NCBI GenBank assembly: GCA_006352455.1
Contig: VANL01000025.1
Span: forward strand, 48,147 to 112,146
Direction of reading: 5' to 3'
Length of the DNA stretch: 64,000 bases
Source: Brachionus sp. 'Tiscar'
Taxonomy: Eukaryota > Rotifera > Eurotatoria > Ploima > Brachionidae
Shown: piece after piece, positions 12,089 through 23,674 of the stretch
How the letters are laid out: the number at the start of each line of letters is the position of its first letter
Numbering within the stretch: position 1 is the stretch's first letter
Translations under genes and position numbers: made by a program
The notes under the pieces: model-generated
Told to the model about the DNA's origin: nothing
The model's input: only the letters and a program-made list of their open reading frames with translations
The model's database searches: none

Positions 12089-13181
12089 ATGTCTATGGTT
12101 CATATGGGAATATCCTTTTTTGTTGAACTTGTATTCCTAATTTTAGAATTTTTCAAAGTCATGTTCTGGACCGTTTTTTATTTCATATTTTCACCAACTG
12201 AAAAATATGTTCGAAATGAGATTGTCTTAATAACTGGCTCTGGAAAAGGACTTGGTATTTAGAATAAATTCTTAATTTCGATCACTAAGTTCTATTAATA
12301 GGACGTGCATTGGCTATCGAATTTGCCAAGAGAGGATCGATTTTAGTTTTAATAGACATTGATGACACTGAAAACAGTAAAACAGTTGAACTAGTCAAAA
12401 CGATAGGTCTCAACAGTAAAAGAATTTATGCGTATCATTGTGATTTAAAGTATTTGATTATTCTTATTTATTTATAGCTGAATAATTAAAATTTTTTTCT
12501 CTAGAAGCAGAGAGGAAATAAGAGAAGTATGTGAATGTATTAGAAGAGATGTTGGCGAAGTCACTATTATAATAAACAATGCAGGCATTCAAGCCTTTCG
12601 CTCGTTCATGGAATGCAAAGAAGAAGAATTTATTTCAACAATGAGAGTAAATATTTTTGCAAGTTATTGGTTTTTGAGAGAATTTTTGCCATCAATGCTC
12701 AGCCGAAATCATGGTCATATTGTAAGTGTAGCTAGTAGTGCAGGGCTGTTTGGCTTTTGTCACATGTCCGATAACTGTACATCAAAATTTGCACTTGTTG
12801 GAATGATGGAGTCATTGGATCATGAATTGACACTTGCTGGTTACGATGGTATTTACACTACATTAGTCTATCCAGCATCGATAAATACAACACTTTATGC
12901 TAAATCACGTCATTTGTAAGCTTTAAAAATTAAAATAAGGGAATAATTCAAAAATTTATTTTAGATTCAATTATCTAACAACCCCATTAGCCCCTCATAT
13001 TGTAGCAAAGAGAATTATGCATGCCATTTTGGTTAATCAAAAGAATGTTTGTATACCAAAAGTTTTGTACCTACTTTCGGTAATCAAAAGTATTTTGCCT
13101 TCAAAAGCTTTTATGTTGATTGCTAATTTTGTTCTTCAACCGTCCAGACCAAATTTAGAAGTTAATATGAATACTTTCTAA
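12089..13181 (+). CDS. RDH10-like short-chain dehydrogenase (SDR16C), catalytic Tyr replaced
   Basis: Four exons (12089-12254, 12302-12449, 12505-12915, 12965-13181) give 313 residues, close to the usual 300-340. Residues 8-38 are a hydrophobic N-terminal anchor, as in membrane-bound retinol dehydrogenases. The NAD(P)-binding motif TGSGKGLG follows at about 50-57. NNAG and the catalytic serine context VASSAG are present. The YxxxK motif reads DNCTSK, so the catalytic tyrosine at residue 195 is asparagine (codon AAC at 12773-12775) while the lysine is kept. Family members reduce or oxidise retinoids and steroids on the ER or lipid droplets. With Tyr lost this copy may be inactive or hold another role. 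The next gene in the same orientation begins about 200 bp downstream. Confidence 0.88.
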
Positions 13182-13387
13182 CTTTTTATTAAAATACATC
13201 TGATTAATAATTTATTGTTTTTTGCAAGATCCTCATGGATCTAAAATGTTGATTCATTTTTTTAAAGAAAATAAATTCTAAGTTTACATTTTAATCTAGA
13301 TTAAAAAAAAGTAATTTGATGGACTTAAAACTCCGTTTTCAAAAAACTTGTTATTTAAAGTTTTTTAATTATTTCAATATAAGAATA

Positions 13388-15186
13388 ATGAAAGAAATGG
13401 ATTTTAATAAAATAGCAAGAATTTGTTATGACTTTTATAACGAAAATATTTTTATCAAAAGTAAACCAATGGATAATGAATGGACGAACATGGCCGCAAT
13501 TTTAGTTGGAAGTGGTAAAAAAATATTATTTTAAGAAAAAAAAGTAGAAAATTAAAATCAACAATTAACAAAAAAATTAATTTATCATTTTCGTTGACAT
13601 TTTAGAAATAAATTCACTTTTTTCAAAATTAAAAAAATAATTTAGAAGACAAATTCTTTCCTTTAATTTGAAATTAATTATTAAAAAATTAATATAGAGG
13701 TATTTAATTAACAAAAACTAAAAAATTATAATAATTGAAGTTTTAAATTTTTTTAGTCTCATAATTATATTTATAATTTTTATTTTATTTTTTAAAAGAT
13801 GAAAAATATTTTAAAGTAATATCCATGGCCACTGGTTCAAAATGTTTATCTGAAAAACAACTTCCGCTTAATGGTAAATTTTTTAACAATTTTTCAACAA
13901 TTGAATAAATTTTATTTTTCCAAAGGAACTTTAATTCACGATTCTCATGCAGAAGTTTTAGCTAGGCGATGTTTTTTAAGGTTTAACTAAGAATCAATTC
14001 ATAACTTTGTAAATTTTTTTAATAATGTTTTTATAATAGATTTGTCTATTACGAAATGTATCAGATAATTAACTTAAAAAACTATTCTAGCGAAATTTTC
14101 GATCTCAGAGAAAATAAATTTTCTATTAAAGAAGGAATTAATTTTATTCTTTTTACATCTCATACACCTTGCAAGTATCTTTTTTTAAAAGAATTTCAAA
14201 AATTTATTTGATAAATGAATATTATAAATAGGTGGTGATGCTTCAATAATACCCATGCAGACAATAAATAAGAGGTATTTAGAAGAAAACATTGAAAGCA
14301 CAAAGCGGCTGAAAACAAAAGAGAATGGTGCTTTTGAAGATATTCATAGAACTGGTGCTAAATGTGTTCCTAATAGTATAAGTAAGGATCTCAAAGAAAA
14401 AGGAAATGCATATCACATAACTGGAGTAATGCGGACTAAACCAGGACGAGGAGATCCAACAATTTCAATGTCTTGTTCGGACAAAATTGCCAAATGGTTA
14501 GTACTTGGTATTCAAGGATCATTGTTGAGTATTTTTTTGGAAAAACCGATATATCTAAGCGCCATTGTAATTGGAAAGTAATAAAATTTATTTTGACGAA
14601 ATATTAGTTTAGAAAATGCTTTTTAATTTTAGGTGTCCATATAGCTATGACTGCATTGAAAGAGCCTTAATTAAAAGGTCTAATGAGTTTAAGAGTCAAA
14701 GTGATGATTATAAATTAACCATTCCTATAATAGGTCAATCAGATATATGCTTTAAAGAATCAAAACTTATAAAAATACCCGAATACATTGAAACGGAATT
14801 AAATCCTGATTATAAATCATGTCCAAATTGTAATTTGTGTGAAACATTGCTAATCCATATTAATGTTTTGTTTATTAGCTGTTTGCTGGTCCTATGGTTT
14901 GGATGTAAAACAGCTGTTCATTCTAGTTAAAGGATTTTTACAAGGGACATCGATCAAGAGTCTTAAAAAAAATTCCAACTACCCTCCAATATGCAAATAC
15001 TATTTTTTATCAAAATTTGAAGAAATCTATAGCAAATTAAGTTCAAACAGTCTGAAAGGAAAAAACTACTCAGAAGCCAAACAAATCGCTTATGAATACA
15101 ATAAAGCAAAAGATGGATTTTTTAAGGTTTATACAGATTGGATTAGAACTAATCAAGAAAAATATTATAAATTTTCCTTAAAATGA
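13388..15186 (+). CDS. ADAT1: tRNA-specific adenosine deaminase 1 (ADAT1)
   Basis: Deaminates adenosine-37 of tRNA-Ala to inosine. Seven exons (13388-13514, 13817-13873, 13926-13980, 14040-14170, 14232-14577, 14633-14829, 14879-15186) give 406 residues. The zinc and catalytic motifs are intact: DSHAEVLARR, HTPCGDASIIP and SMSCSDK. Other family signatures are RTGAKCVP, KPGRGDP and YLSAIVIGKCPYS. The fourth intron uses a GC donor (CCTT/GCAAGT at 14171); only this choice restores the Cys-Gly-Asp motif. The chosen start gives an N-terminus like that of other ADAT1 proteins. An in-frame upstream ATG at 13319 is possible but would add an atypical extension. COX11 starts 89 bp after the stop. Confidence 0.93.
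14171..14231 (+). other. GC-AG intron in ADAT1
   Basis: The donor is CCTT/GCAAGT and the acceptor ATAG/GTGG. Using the nearby GT instead gives an early stop. Splicing at GC restores Pro-Cys-Gly-Asp, the second zinc-binding motif of the deaminase. GC-AG introns with a strong GCAAGT donor are a known minor class. Confidence 0.8.
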
Positions 15187-15275
15187 TAAAAAAAATTATT
15201 TTTATTCAAAAAAGCGGAATAATAACCGCTAATTTGACTTAGACTGATTAATTTTAATTATTTTTAAAAAATAGA

Positions 15276-16103
15276 ATGAATTTATTGACTAAGATATTAA
15301 AACCGAATCTTAAAATAAACTTAAGTCAAGCAAAAGGGGCGAGAAAATTTTTACAAACACAAAGCTTGAATTCATTTTTAAAAAAAAAAGATATATTTTT
15401 ATCAAAAATTAGCTCAAATTTTTTACCACAAAAAAATATTGTAAATAGAATCTCTACATCAAATTATATGGCCAAGTTGAATTTAAGAAATTTACAGCAA
15501 AAGCCAGATCAGTCATCCAAAAATAGCTTATGGTATATTTTGAGCGGTTTTGTGTTTATGATTGGCGCATCTTATGCAGCTGTTCCTTTATTTAAAATAT
15601 TCTGCGAGAGCCAAGGTATAGATATAAATACTGAATTTAGAGAAATGGGCATTGAAGAGTTGAAAAAAAAATTGAGCTCTTTGAAAAAGGTTGACAACAG
15701 ATTAGTTACAGTGAAATTTGTAGCTTCGACATCTGCTGATTTGCTATGGAAATTCGAGCCTTGTCAAGAAGAAATAACAGTAGCTCCGGGAGAAACGGCA
15801 TTAGCATTTTTCAAAGCTAAAAATATGACAGATCGCTCAATAATAGGCATCGCAACTTACTCAATTTTACCATATGATGCTGGACTGTATTTCAATAAGA
15901 TCCAATGCTTTTGCTTTGAGGAGCAACGTCTTGACCCAAATGAAGAGATCGATATGCCTGTGTTTTTCTATATTGATGAACAATATACTGAAGATCCCAA
16001 ATTAGAATATATAGATAATATATGCTTATCATATACATTCTTCGAGTCAAAAGGAGCAGATGATATTCAAAATTTACAAAAATTAGTTCAACAAAAAATT
16101 TAA
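15276..16103 (+). CDS. COX11: COX11, copper chaperone of cytochrome c oxidase
   Basis: Mitochondrial inner-membrane protein that delivers copper to the CuB site of COX1. Single exon, 275 residues. The first about 75 residues are basic and hydroxylated, as expected for a mitochondrial targeting sequence. A transmembrane segment lies at about 88-110 (LWYILSGFVFMIGASYAAVP). The CtaG/COX11 domain follows, with KFEPCQEEITVAPGE and the copper-binding Cys pair in CFCFEEQRLDPNEE at about 209-222. It starts only 89 bp after the ADAT1 stop on the same strand, with a splice-acceptor-like ATAG immediately before the ATG. Confidence 0.96.
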   Translation: MNLLTKILKPNLKINLSQAKGARKFLQTQSLNSFLKKKDIFLSKISSNFLPQKNIVNRISTSNYMAKLNLRNLQQKPDQSSKNSLWYILSGFVFMIGASYAAVPLFKIFCESQGIDINTEFREMGIEELKKKLSSLKKVDNRLVTVKFVASTSADLLWKFEPCQEEITVAPGETALAFFKAKNMTDRSIIGIATYSILPYDAGLYFNKIQCFCFEEQRLDPNEEIDMPVFFYIDEQYTEDPKLEYIDNICLSYTFFESKGADDIQNLQKLVQQKI

Positions 16104-18471
16104 AAAAACTAAGATTTAAAAAATTTGAGTATTTTTTAGGTTTTGCAATAGAAGTTTTAAATTATTAAATATAAAAATTAATTATTTTAAAAATCAATTT
16201 AAATAAACCTTTTTGAATATTAGTTAATAATTTTTTTTCTTGCAATTTTGAATTTATAGAATTAATTAAATCATTAAAATTTTTTTTTTCAAAAAATAAT
16301 AGAAAACATCTTAGAATCTTTAATTTTCAAATAAAATTTCACCTTTGTAAAATATTTATAATTTCAAGTGATTTCAATACCATAAAATAAAATCACAAAA
16401 TTTCAAAAATTTTTTAAAGTAATAGAAAAGAAGGTTTCGGTTTACAAAAAAATTAATCAATCAAATGCGTGTATTTAAGGCAAATGATTATTTTTCTATA
16501 TGATCAAGTTGAAAAATGCTATTGATGTAAATAATCTATGTGGTGGTTACAAAGAAACAGGCATCTAATCGCAAACTTTGACGGAATCTGAAATATTCTA
16601 AGTAAAAAAAAAAATCATAAAACCGATCTCTATCTTTCAGAACAGCTACAGCTAAAAGAGACATGAACCTTACGTTTGCTATTGATTTTGGTTAATCTTG
16701 CATAGTCTGATTATTAAATCGTTAGATATTCATTCATAAATTGTTAAATCAATTTTTTATTTTTCGGAAGTGATTTTCTTATCCAATATGAACTCTCTAG
16801 CTACTCTTGATAATTTTAATTTCTTTAATATAAATTTACTAATTTTAATCTTAAAAAAAAATTTTGAAAATATATGACACATGTTAAAAGCATTTGGAGG
16901 CCTTCTTAATGCTAAAAAAAAGATTATTTTTCATAAAATGTTCTTCTTTGTTTCAAAGAATTATCAAGGCGCAATGTAAAAAGGAACTAAAAATATAATG
17001 CTTCATGAGGATAGCATAAAAACCGAAACGTAACATTTAAACAAAATAAAAATTACTTATAAGAAGCAAAGATTAGAAAAAACAGCGGATATTTTTATTT
17101 ATTTTCTTTGGTCACAAAACTAGTTTCAATGACAAAATTGTTTTCCGGAAAGACCTTAAGCGATCTAGAGGGTCACATAAGCAAATATATGATAAACAAA
17201 CTCGAAATATTATATAAACTAAATTTATAATGACCTTATTTAGGTTATTATCTAAGATTTATCTCAACAAAATCTAAGGCTGTATTAAAAAGCTAAGTGA
17301 TTAAGTTAATCTTGAAGTTATAAAATACTATTTTTGTTTAAATATAAACTTAAAATAGAAAAACAAAGCAAATCAAGATTAAATAGTTAGGTAACTTGGA
17401 GGTTTATATCTAGTATTGAGAGAGATTTCTATGCAAACCTCGACCACAGTATAATACTAAATGATATTAATTACTATAAGGATAAAAATACACTTCTCTA
17501 TTTACATTCATCCTCTATCTAGAGATTAATTATTGAAAATAAGCTTTACTTAATAAAAATATAAGTTTCAATGAAAAATTTTGCATCATATTGCTTGTTC
17601 GATAATAATGGACAAATTAACGTTTATGAGGAAGCTAGTACTGAAAACGATTTGAGCGAAACAGAGCTATTTGCTTGTAAATTTTTTTCAAGAGCAAGTT
17701 TTCTCTTTTTTTTTTATAAAAAGATAATAAATTACACAATTGATAAGTTAACAACTTTAGCTATCAAAAACTAAACTAGCTTCTACTATACGAAGTCAAC
17801 CATAATTTTGTTAAATTTATAGAAAAAAAATATAAATTTTATTGTTTTAACTTTATTATTTGCGAAATTTCAAACTCAGAGTCATCAATTTATCTAATTT
17901 CATTGTTCAAGTGTTGTGTTTATAGTAAATATTTCCAAAATAAAACCCCTTAACTTATCACCAAAAATTTAATCTTATTTTGCTATAGAAAAATTTTGTT
18001 TAAATTTTCAGTATTTGTTTTAGTATTTTTCCAATTTTAGCTGCTTAATTGGAAGCCGAAAACCAATCAAAAACTATCGAGAAAAACATAAATAAACAAT
18101 ACAACAAGCATTATCTTTAAATATCAGAATTCTTCGCATACTTTATTTCCTTATACCCAGGTTTTTCTAAAAACTGGTTGTTTTTCTACGCCCTACAATA
18201 ACAAGATAACTCTTTTTTCTTATCTCTTTTTTTAAACCTAATTGATTGGAATTTGTTTAGATGAAGCTATTTCGATTTGTGCTCGCTAACTCATCTAAAA
18301 TGATTTTTTATCCAATCGCTTAATAACTCATTCGAACTAGGAACATAAGGATTTTTATACTTTAGCCAAAAATTCTTATTTTTTAAGTAGTTTTTTATGT
18401 TTTGTGAGAACCAAATTGTCTGAATATTTTAAAGGAATTTTGTTGAAAGCACGCAAAAAATCTTCAAAAAA
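16104..18471. other. long upstream region of the vestigial-like gene
   Basis: About 2.4 kb without a convincing gene. A 67-codon ATG frame at 17571-17774 begins like a polar protein but degenerates into a phenylalanine- and lysine-rich end; no splice partner was found. The sequence is AT-rich with a few more complex patches, for example 16540-16690 and 17395-17460. These could be enhancers of the developmental gene downstream, but no site is assigned. Confidence 0.45.
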
Positions 18472-19960
18472 ATGTTTTATCGAGGCGAAGAAATACTTTC
18501 AGCGAATAGCAGCAATAATACAACTTGTTCGAATACTAATAATCAAATAATTGATGACAAAAATTTAATTTTAAACGATTTTACAACACATATTCAACAA
18601 AATTTAATTACAAATTCTTCGAATCAAGAATCTCAGAAAAATACTTCAAATTCTTGCAGCCAATTTAACAATTCACCAAAATCATCTTCATCATCATCAT
18701 CATCAACAAACAATTACACGATTCCAAATCAAGAGCAATCTCAAAGTATTAAAAGAAAATCGACTGAGCCCCATCAGCCTTCTTCTTATAATCCCAAAAA
18801 TGCTTATCACCAAAAGCCAGTCTATTCCGAAATACTGTCATCCAAATGCATACTCTACATTTACTACAAAGGAGATTTAACAAGCATCATAGATGAGCAT
18901 TTCAAAAAATCTATGAATGCAAATGCATCAAAATCATCGGCCACTCTGTCTCCTCTATCACTGTCATCGCCTTCACCGAGCATTAAAAATCACAAAAACA
19001 GCAAAAATAGCTCACCAACTTCTTCAAAAACTGAATTTCTAGAATCTAAAAACCAAAACTATGATTCATGGCTCTATTATAACAATCCTTCTTCTCAAAT
19101 GGCCAATACATCAGTCCATTACATTAATCATCATAATCAACATCATGACCAACATTGGAATCGGCCTCATGTAGACATGTCTTCATTTTACTCAAATCAA
19201 CATTACACCACTTATTACAAATTTAATTCAACTGCTCAATTATCTAATTTTCATTATACGCCTGATATATCCGATCCAAATGTGACCTATTTGTCAAACG
19301 AAAACTTTAATCGACCATCTTCCAAATGTTTTAAGTCATCCATAAAAGAAGAACCCCAAATAAGTAATTTTTAACAATAAATTATGTAAAAATAAATAAA
19401 TAAATTTAATTTTAAGATGGCTCATTTCTGCAAGCAGCTGTTGCAGCAGTGATTAGTCCATGTAATTTTCCAACTCAATCCGGTAGTCAGAGTGATTTTT
19501 GCCAATATAACATTTCTGCACCAGGCCTTTCCTCTTCTTCTTCTTCTCTATCATCACTATCCTCTACGCCTTTGACTCAAAATCTATCAATTAATCAAAA
19601 CCCTGAAACAATGGCTGCAGCCGCAGCAGTAGCAGCTAACCAATATTTGAATGCCGCAGCCGCAGCTGCCAGTTCATCTCCAAGCAATTATTGCCACGGA
19701 AAATATCAATATTTTGATCTGTCAAAAAGCACGCCTCAAATTGATTGTAGAAGATCGTCAAACACTAATTACACAACATATGGTATTTTAAAAGCATTTC
19801 AAATAAAAAAAGGATTTTTTTTTTAATTTTTAAAGCTTATGATTTTGCGAGTTCTCCCATTGAGACAAATTTCACCAACCAAGGAACAGGCTCCAATTTC
19901 AAAGAAGCATCGAATTCTAGTGCTAATACTCAAAATTTTTCTTCCCCTATTTGGTATTAA
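18472..19960 (+). CDS. vg: Vestigial/VGLL-type transcriptional co-activator
   Basis: Three exons (18472-19363, 19417-19782, 19836-19960) give 460 residues. Most of the protein is low in complexity: Ser/Asn/Gln-rich at 10-110, His/Tyr-rich at 200-260, poly-Ser and then poly-Ala in exon 2. The one folded signature is a TONDU motif at about 122-148 (SSKCILYIYYKGDLTSIIDE, then HF). This is the TEAD/Scalloped-binding segment that defines the vestigial/VGLL family. TONDU proteins act in the nucleus as TEAD cofactors in muscle, wing or sensory development. The assignment as a vestigial homologue is firm; placement among VGLL paralogues is not possible here. Large flanks on both sides fit a regulated developmental gene. 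Confidence 0.9.
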
Positions 19961-20955
19961 ATAAAGCATTTTCAAGGAGTCGAGATTATAAAGTGTAAAT
20001 TTATTGCAAGTGTGTTTAAATTAATTACATGTGCCCAATGAGTTAAATAATTTTGAAAGCTTATTATATTAAAAATACGGAGGCATTTGACAAGCAGAAA
20101 AAATTTAATTTTTTGTAAATATATTTATTGAGTTATTTAAATTTTTATTATCCTATTGCCTTTAAAAATAAGGATAATTTTTTCCGAAAATTTTATATTT
20201 GAAATTTTTGTAATCATTTTTAAACAAATAAAAAGCTCGGTTCTTAAATTAAATTTTTTCACAATACATATGGTTGATTAATGAAACATTTTTATGGTCA
20301 TTATTTTTATCAATAATTAATAGAAAAATGTGTAAAAAAGATCACATTACACTTCAAGTTACTCAATTAAAACAGGCTAAAAATTATTCCAGGAATATAA
20401 AAATAGATAAACTAAAATTCAACCAATTGCAATAAAAATAGAACTTCATCTAAATCCAATTGAAACTCTATGAAATTTGATCTTTACTGCTTAAATAAAT
20501 ATGAATGAGAAACATGTTATTTTAATCAAAATTCAATTAATTAGACTAAATCAGTTGCGATAAAATAATAAAGAATTTAACTTTTATCATTTGAAAAGTA
20601 TTTTTATTAAATAAAAAAATAAATAAAATTCAATAAAAATAATTTTAAAAGATCGAGTTTTTTATTTAAATTACTTTTGATGTTTTCAAGGTTGAATGAA
20701 ATCCTTTTATTAAAATGTTTAAAGTTGTTTTAATATTTATTTATAAATAGACTAAAATAATAACATTTGTAAAATAGTTGATATTTTTAATGGAAAAAAG
20801 TTGGCTTTATTTTGAGTTAACTTTTTGAAAAAAAAAACTATCAAGATTTGATATTAATAAAACAAGATAAAATGTTAAAATAAATTTGAATTTTTAAAAG
20901 ACATAATAAAAACTAAAAAAAATAATTAATTTAAATTTTTTTAAAATTTTCAAGA
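19961..20955. other. intergenic, nothing recognised
   Basis: About 1 kb of AT-rich sequence between the vestigial-like gene and NAA20. Several AATAAA signals occur near the 5' end, as expected for a 3'UTR. No ORF, repeat or RNA gene was seen. Confidence 0.5.
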
Positions 20956-21742
20956 ATGTCCATTACCAGAGAGTTTACTTGCTTTGACTTGCTAAAAATA
21001 AATAACGTGTAAGTAGTTTTTAAAGAAAACGAATTTTAAGAAAAAAATTACAAATATTTTTTTTAAAGAAATATTGATCCTTTGACGGAAAATGTAAATT
21101 TAAATGGGCTTAAATATTTTTTATAAATATTTATTAAAAGTTTGGTCTGCCATTTTATCTTCAATATCTGACCAAATGGCCCGAAATGTTTCAGGTAAAT
21201 GAGACAATTTCGGGTCGATTCAAGGGATATAGTAAAAAATTTTGGTAAATATTGTAATATTTTCTTAAATTTTCTCAGTTATGGCCAAAGTCGAAGGAAA
21301 TAAGGAAAATTGGCATGGACACGTGACATGTTTATCAGTAGCTCCTGAATTTAGAAGACAAGGAGTTTCTAGACTATTGATGAATGAATTTGAGAAAATA
21401 TCTGAAATGTAAGACAAAAAATTGTTTTGTCATTTTGTTTAATAATTTTTTAAGAAAAAACTCTTGGTTCTGTGACTTGTTTGTTCGTGTTTCAAACAAA
21501 ATAGCTTTTGACATGTATACTAAATTCGGTTATACTGTTTACAGAAGAGTTTTAGATTATTATACAGGAGAGAATGACGAAGACGCCTTTGGTAATTACA
21601 ATATTGAATCAAAATTATTTTAATTTTAAGTTAATTTTTAAAATTTTAATTTTAAGACATGCGGAAAGCAATGCCTAGAGATGTAGAAAAAAAATCTATT
21701 ATACCGCTGCCTCATCCAGTTACAGCTGATGAACTTGATTAA
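20956..21742 (+). CDS. NAA20: NAA20, catalytic subunit of NatB N-terminal acetyltransferase
   Basis: Transfers acetyl from acetyl-CoA to proteins starting Met-Asp/Glu/Asn/Gln, together with NAA25 at the ribosome. Six exons (20956-21008, 21069-21093, 21141-21231, 21279-21408, 21455-21591, 21657-21742), one of them only 25 bp, give 173 residues against 178 in vertebrates. Family blocks are clear: FYLQYLTKWPE, NWHGHVTCLSVAPEFRRQG (the acetyl-CoA-binding RRxG loop of the GNAT fold), CDLFVRVSN and KKSIIPLPHPV at the C-terminus. All introns are GT-AG and short. The start gives the family's usual short N-terminus. Confidence 0.95.
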
Positions 21743-22589
21743 TTAACTCATCAAAAATATCTATCTAAATTTTGATTTTGTCGATTTAAAATTATAAAAA
21801 ATAAATTTAATATATATATATAAAATTCAATATTTTTCTTATATTAAATTAGATAATTAAGCTTCATATGTGTGTTTTAACCAAGAATAATTTTAATTTA
21901 GGAATTTTTTAATAAAATTTTAGCAATAAAAATCCCCAAGAAAAACTAGATTGTTTGTTATGATTTCATATTAATCGAATATTAAAATGCTAAGTTCGTT
22001 TGTATTTAATAATTAATATTCTCTTAATTCTTAATAAGATTCTCATCATTTTAGGTTACAAAAATATAAATTTCAAATTAATTTTTTCAAATTATTTCTT
22101 TACTAAACAAAGCATTTTATAAGCAAATCTTGCTTAATACAAAATTAAACAATTGCTTAAGACAAAAGAGTCCATATCAAGCAATTTGAATGAATTAGAA
22201 TGCTTAATAAGAATAGTCCATAATAAGTTAATAAGTTTTTTCAAATAGTTTAATAGTAGTATAACTCTCGATTGTTAAATTTGGCAAATTTTTTAAAGGC
22301 TCAAATTTATGGTTTATTTTATTAATGTGTTTAATTTTTAAACTGATTAAAAAAAAAATTTAGAATTTTAGACAAGATTTATTTATATTTTATAACTTTA
22401 ATCGGTAAAGGATGAACATGTAGAATAATTTAGTTTAAAGTCGACAACTTTAATTTAATAGAAACCATTTTATTTCATTTAAATAAAAGACAAAAATAAA
22501 CTTTAAAATTCGAAAATACATTGATCTTAATTAATTCTTATGACTCAATCTGACTAAGATTAAGGTCTATTACACAGAAAAAAGTGAGC
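21743..22589. other. convergent intergenic spacer
   Basis: About 850 bp between NAA20 (+) and alpha-SNAP (-). A short TA dinucleotide run lies at about 21810-21822. Otherwise it is AT-rich with no coding or repeat signal seen. Confidence 0.5.
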
Positions 22590-23674
22590 TTATCTCAAAT
22601 CAGGTTCTTCATTTAAAGATTTTTTAACCTTTAAAAGCAAATTCGTACACCAATTATCCAACCTGGACAAATTATCATAATCTTTCACAGCATTAGTAAA
22701 ATTGTCCAAATTGTTCTCTTCAACTGTTTGAACCAATTGCTTTAAATATAAAATTAAACTAAGTTAAATCGAGTTTAGTTAATTTTACTTTCAAAAAATT
22801 GTATTCTCTTGAGTCGGAAAACGAAGCTAATATTGACTGATATCGTTCTATAGCTTGAGAACAATTTAAGTGATCAATGCATAGATGGCATAATCCGGCT
22901 CGGAAAAAATGATCCTTGGCGCCATATTTTAACAATGGATTATCTATACTAGAAGTTCCAATCTTTGATAATTTAAAAAATAAAATTAATAATAGTCTAA
23001 TTAATTTAATTTTACTTGTTCATATATTTCAATTGCTCTAGTGTATTTTTCAAGTTGAGCAGAAAACTGGGCAACTTTAAGTAGGCATTTATTAGCCGAT
23101 CTTTTAAATGAAATTAGTTTGTTTTTTTTTTATTAGAAAACTTTACGCATTATTCTCCTCTGTTTTAAATAAATCAGCAGCTTTTTCATAATAAGTTATA
23201 GCATTTGGAATATCCACAATGTCTGTCTCATACAACTCAGCAATAATCTGATACTGCTTAGCGGCCATTACCAATCTACCCATGTCTATATAAATATCAC
23301 ATGATTTAAGTAAACAATTTAGAGCTTCTTGTGGATCAGATTTTTTGTATGCATTAGCTGCTTCATTGAACATGGTGGCCGCTTCATGTTTAGTATTTTG
23401 TTTTAACTGAATATCTGCAGCTTGCACAAATGCGTTTCCAGCGGCTGTCCAATTTTTGGCCATTTTGAAACAATTTCCAGCTTTTTGATAAAGCTCTGAA
23501 GCATCGTCTAATTTAGAAGAACTCGAACTTTGATTATTTTATTTAAAAAAGTGAAATTACTTAAAAGTTCTAAAAGTTCACTTACCCAAAAATCGAGCTC
23601 ATTAGAGAACCAGATGACTTAAGTTTTTTTTCGGCATCTTCAAGGAATTTTTGTCCTTTCACTTCTTCAGACAT
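22590..23674 (-). CDS. NAPA: alpha-SNAP (NSF attachment protein)
   Basis: Links the ATPase NSF to SNARE complexes so they can be disassembled after membrane fusion. Five exons on the minus strand (23674-23586, 23527-23147, 23100-23016, 22962-22789, 22739-22590) give 292 residues, against 295 in vertebrates. TPR-like helical repeats run through the protein: ASELYQKAGNCFKMAKNW, AATMFNEAANAYKK and AITYYEKAADLFK. The extreme C-terminus LNEEPDLR matches the NSF-stimulating tail (acidic residues then DLR). The start Met-Ser-Glu-Glu and a following glycine-containing loop fit the family. All introns are GT-AG. Confidence 0.96.

Noticed and set aside
16690..16730. TTGCATAGTC resembling the miR-153 start
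   Set aside because: No opposite arm that would pair to form a hairpin was found on either side.
17571..17774. 67-codon ATG frame upstream of the vestigial-like gene
   Set aside because: The first 40 residues look protein-like, but the end is low-complexity read-through. No splice partner or homologue was recognised, so it is mentioned only in the flank description.
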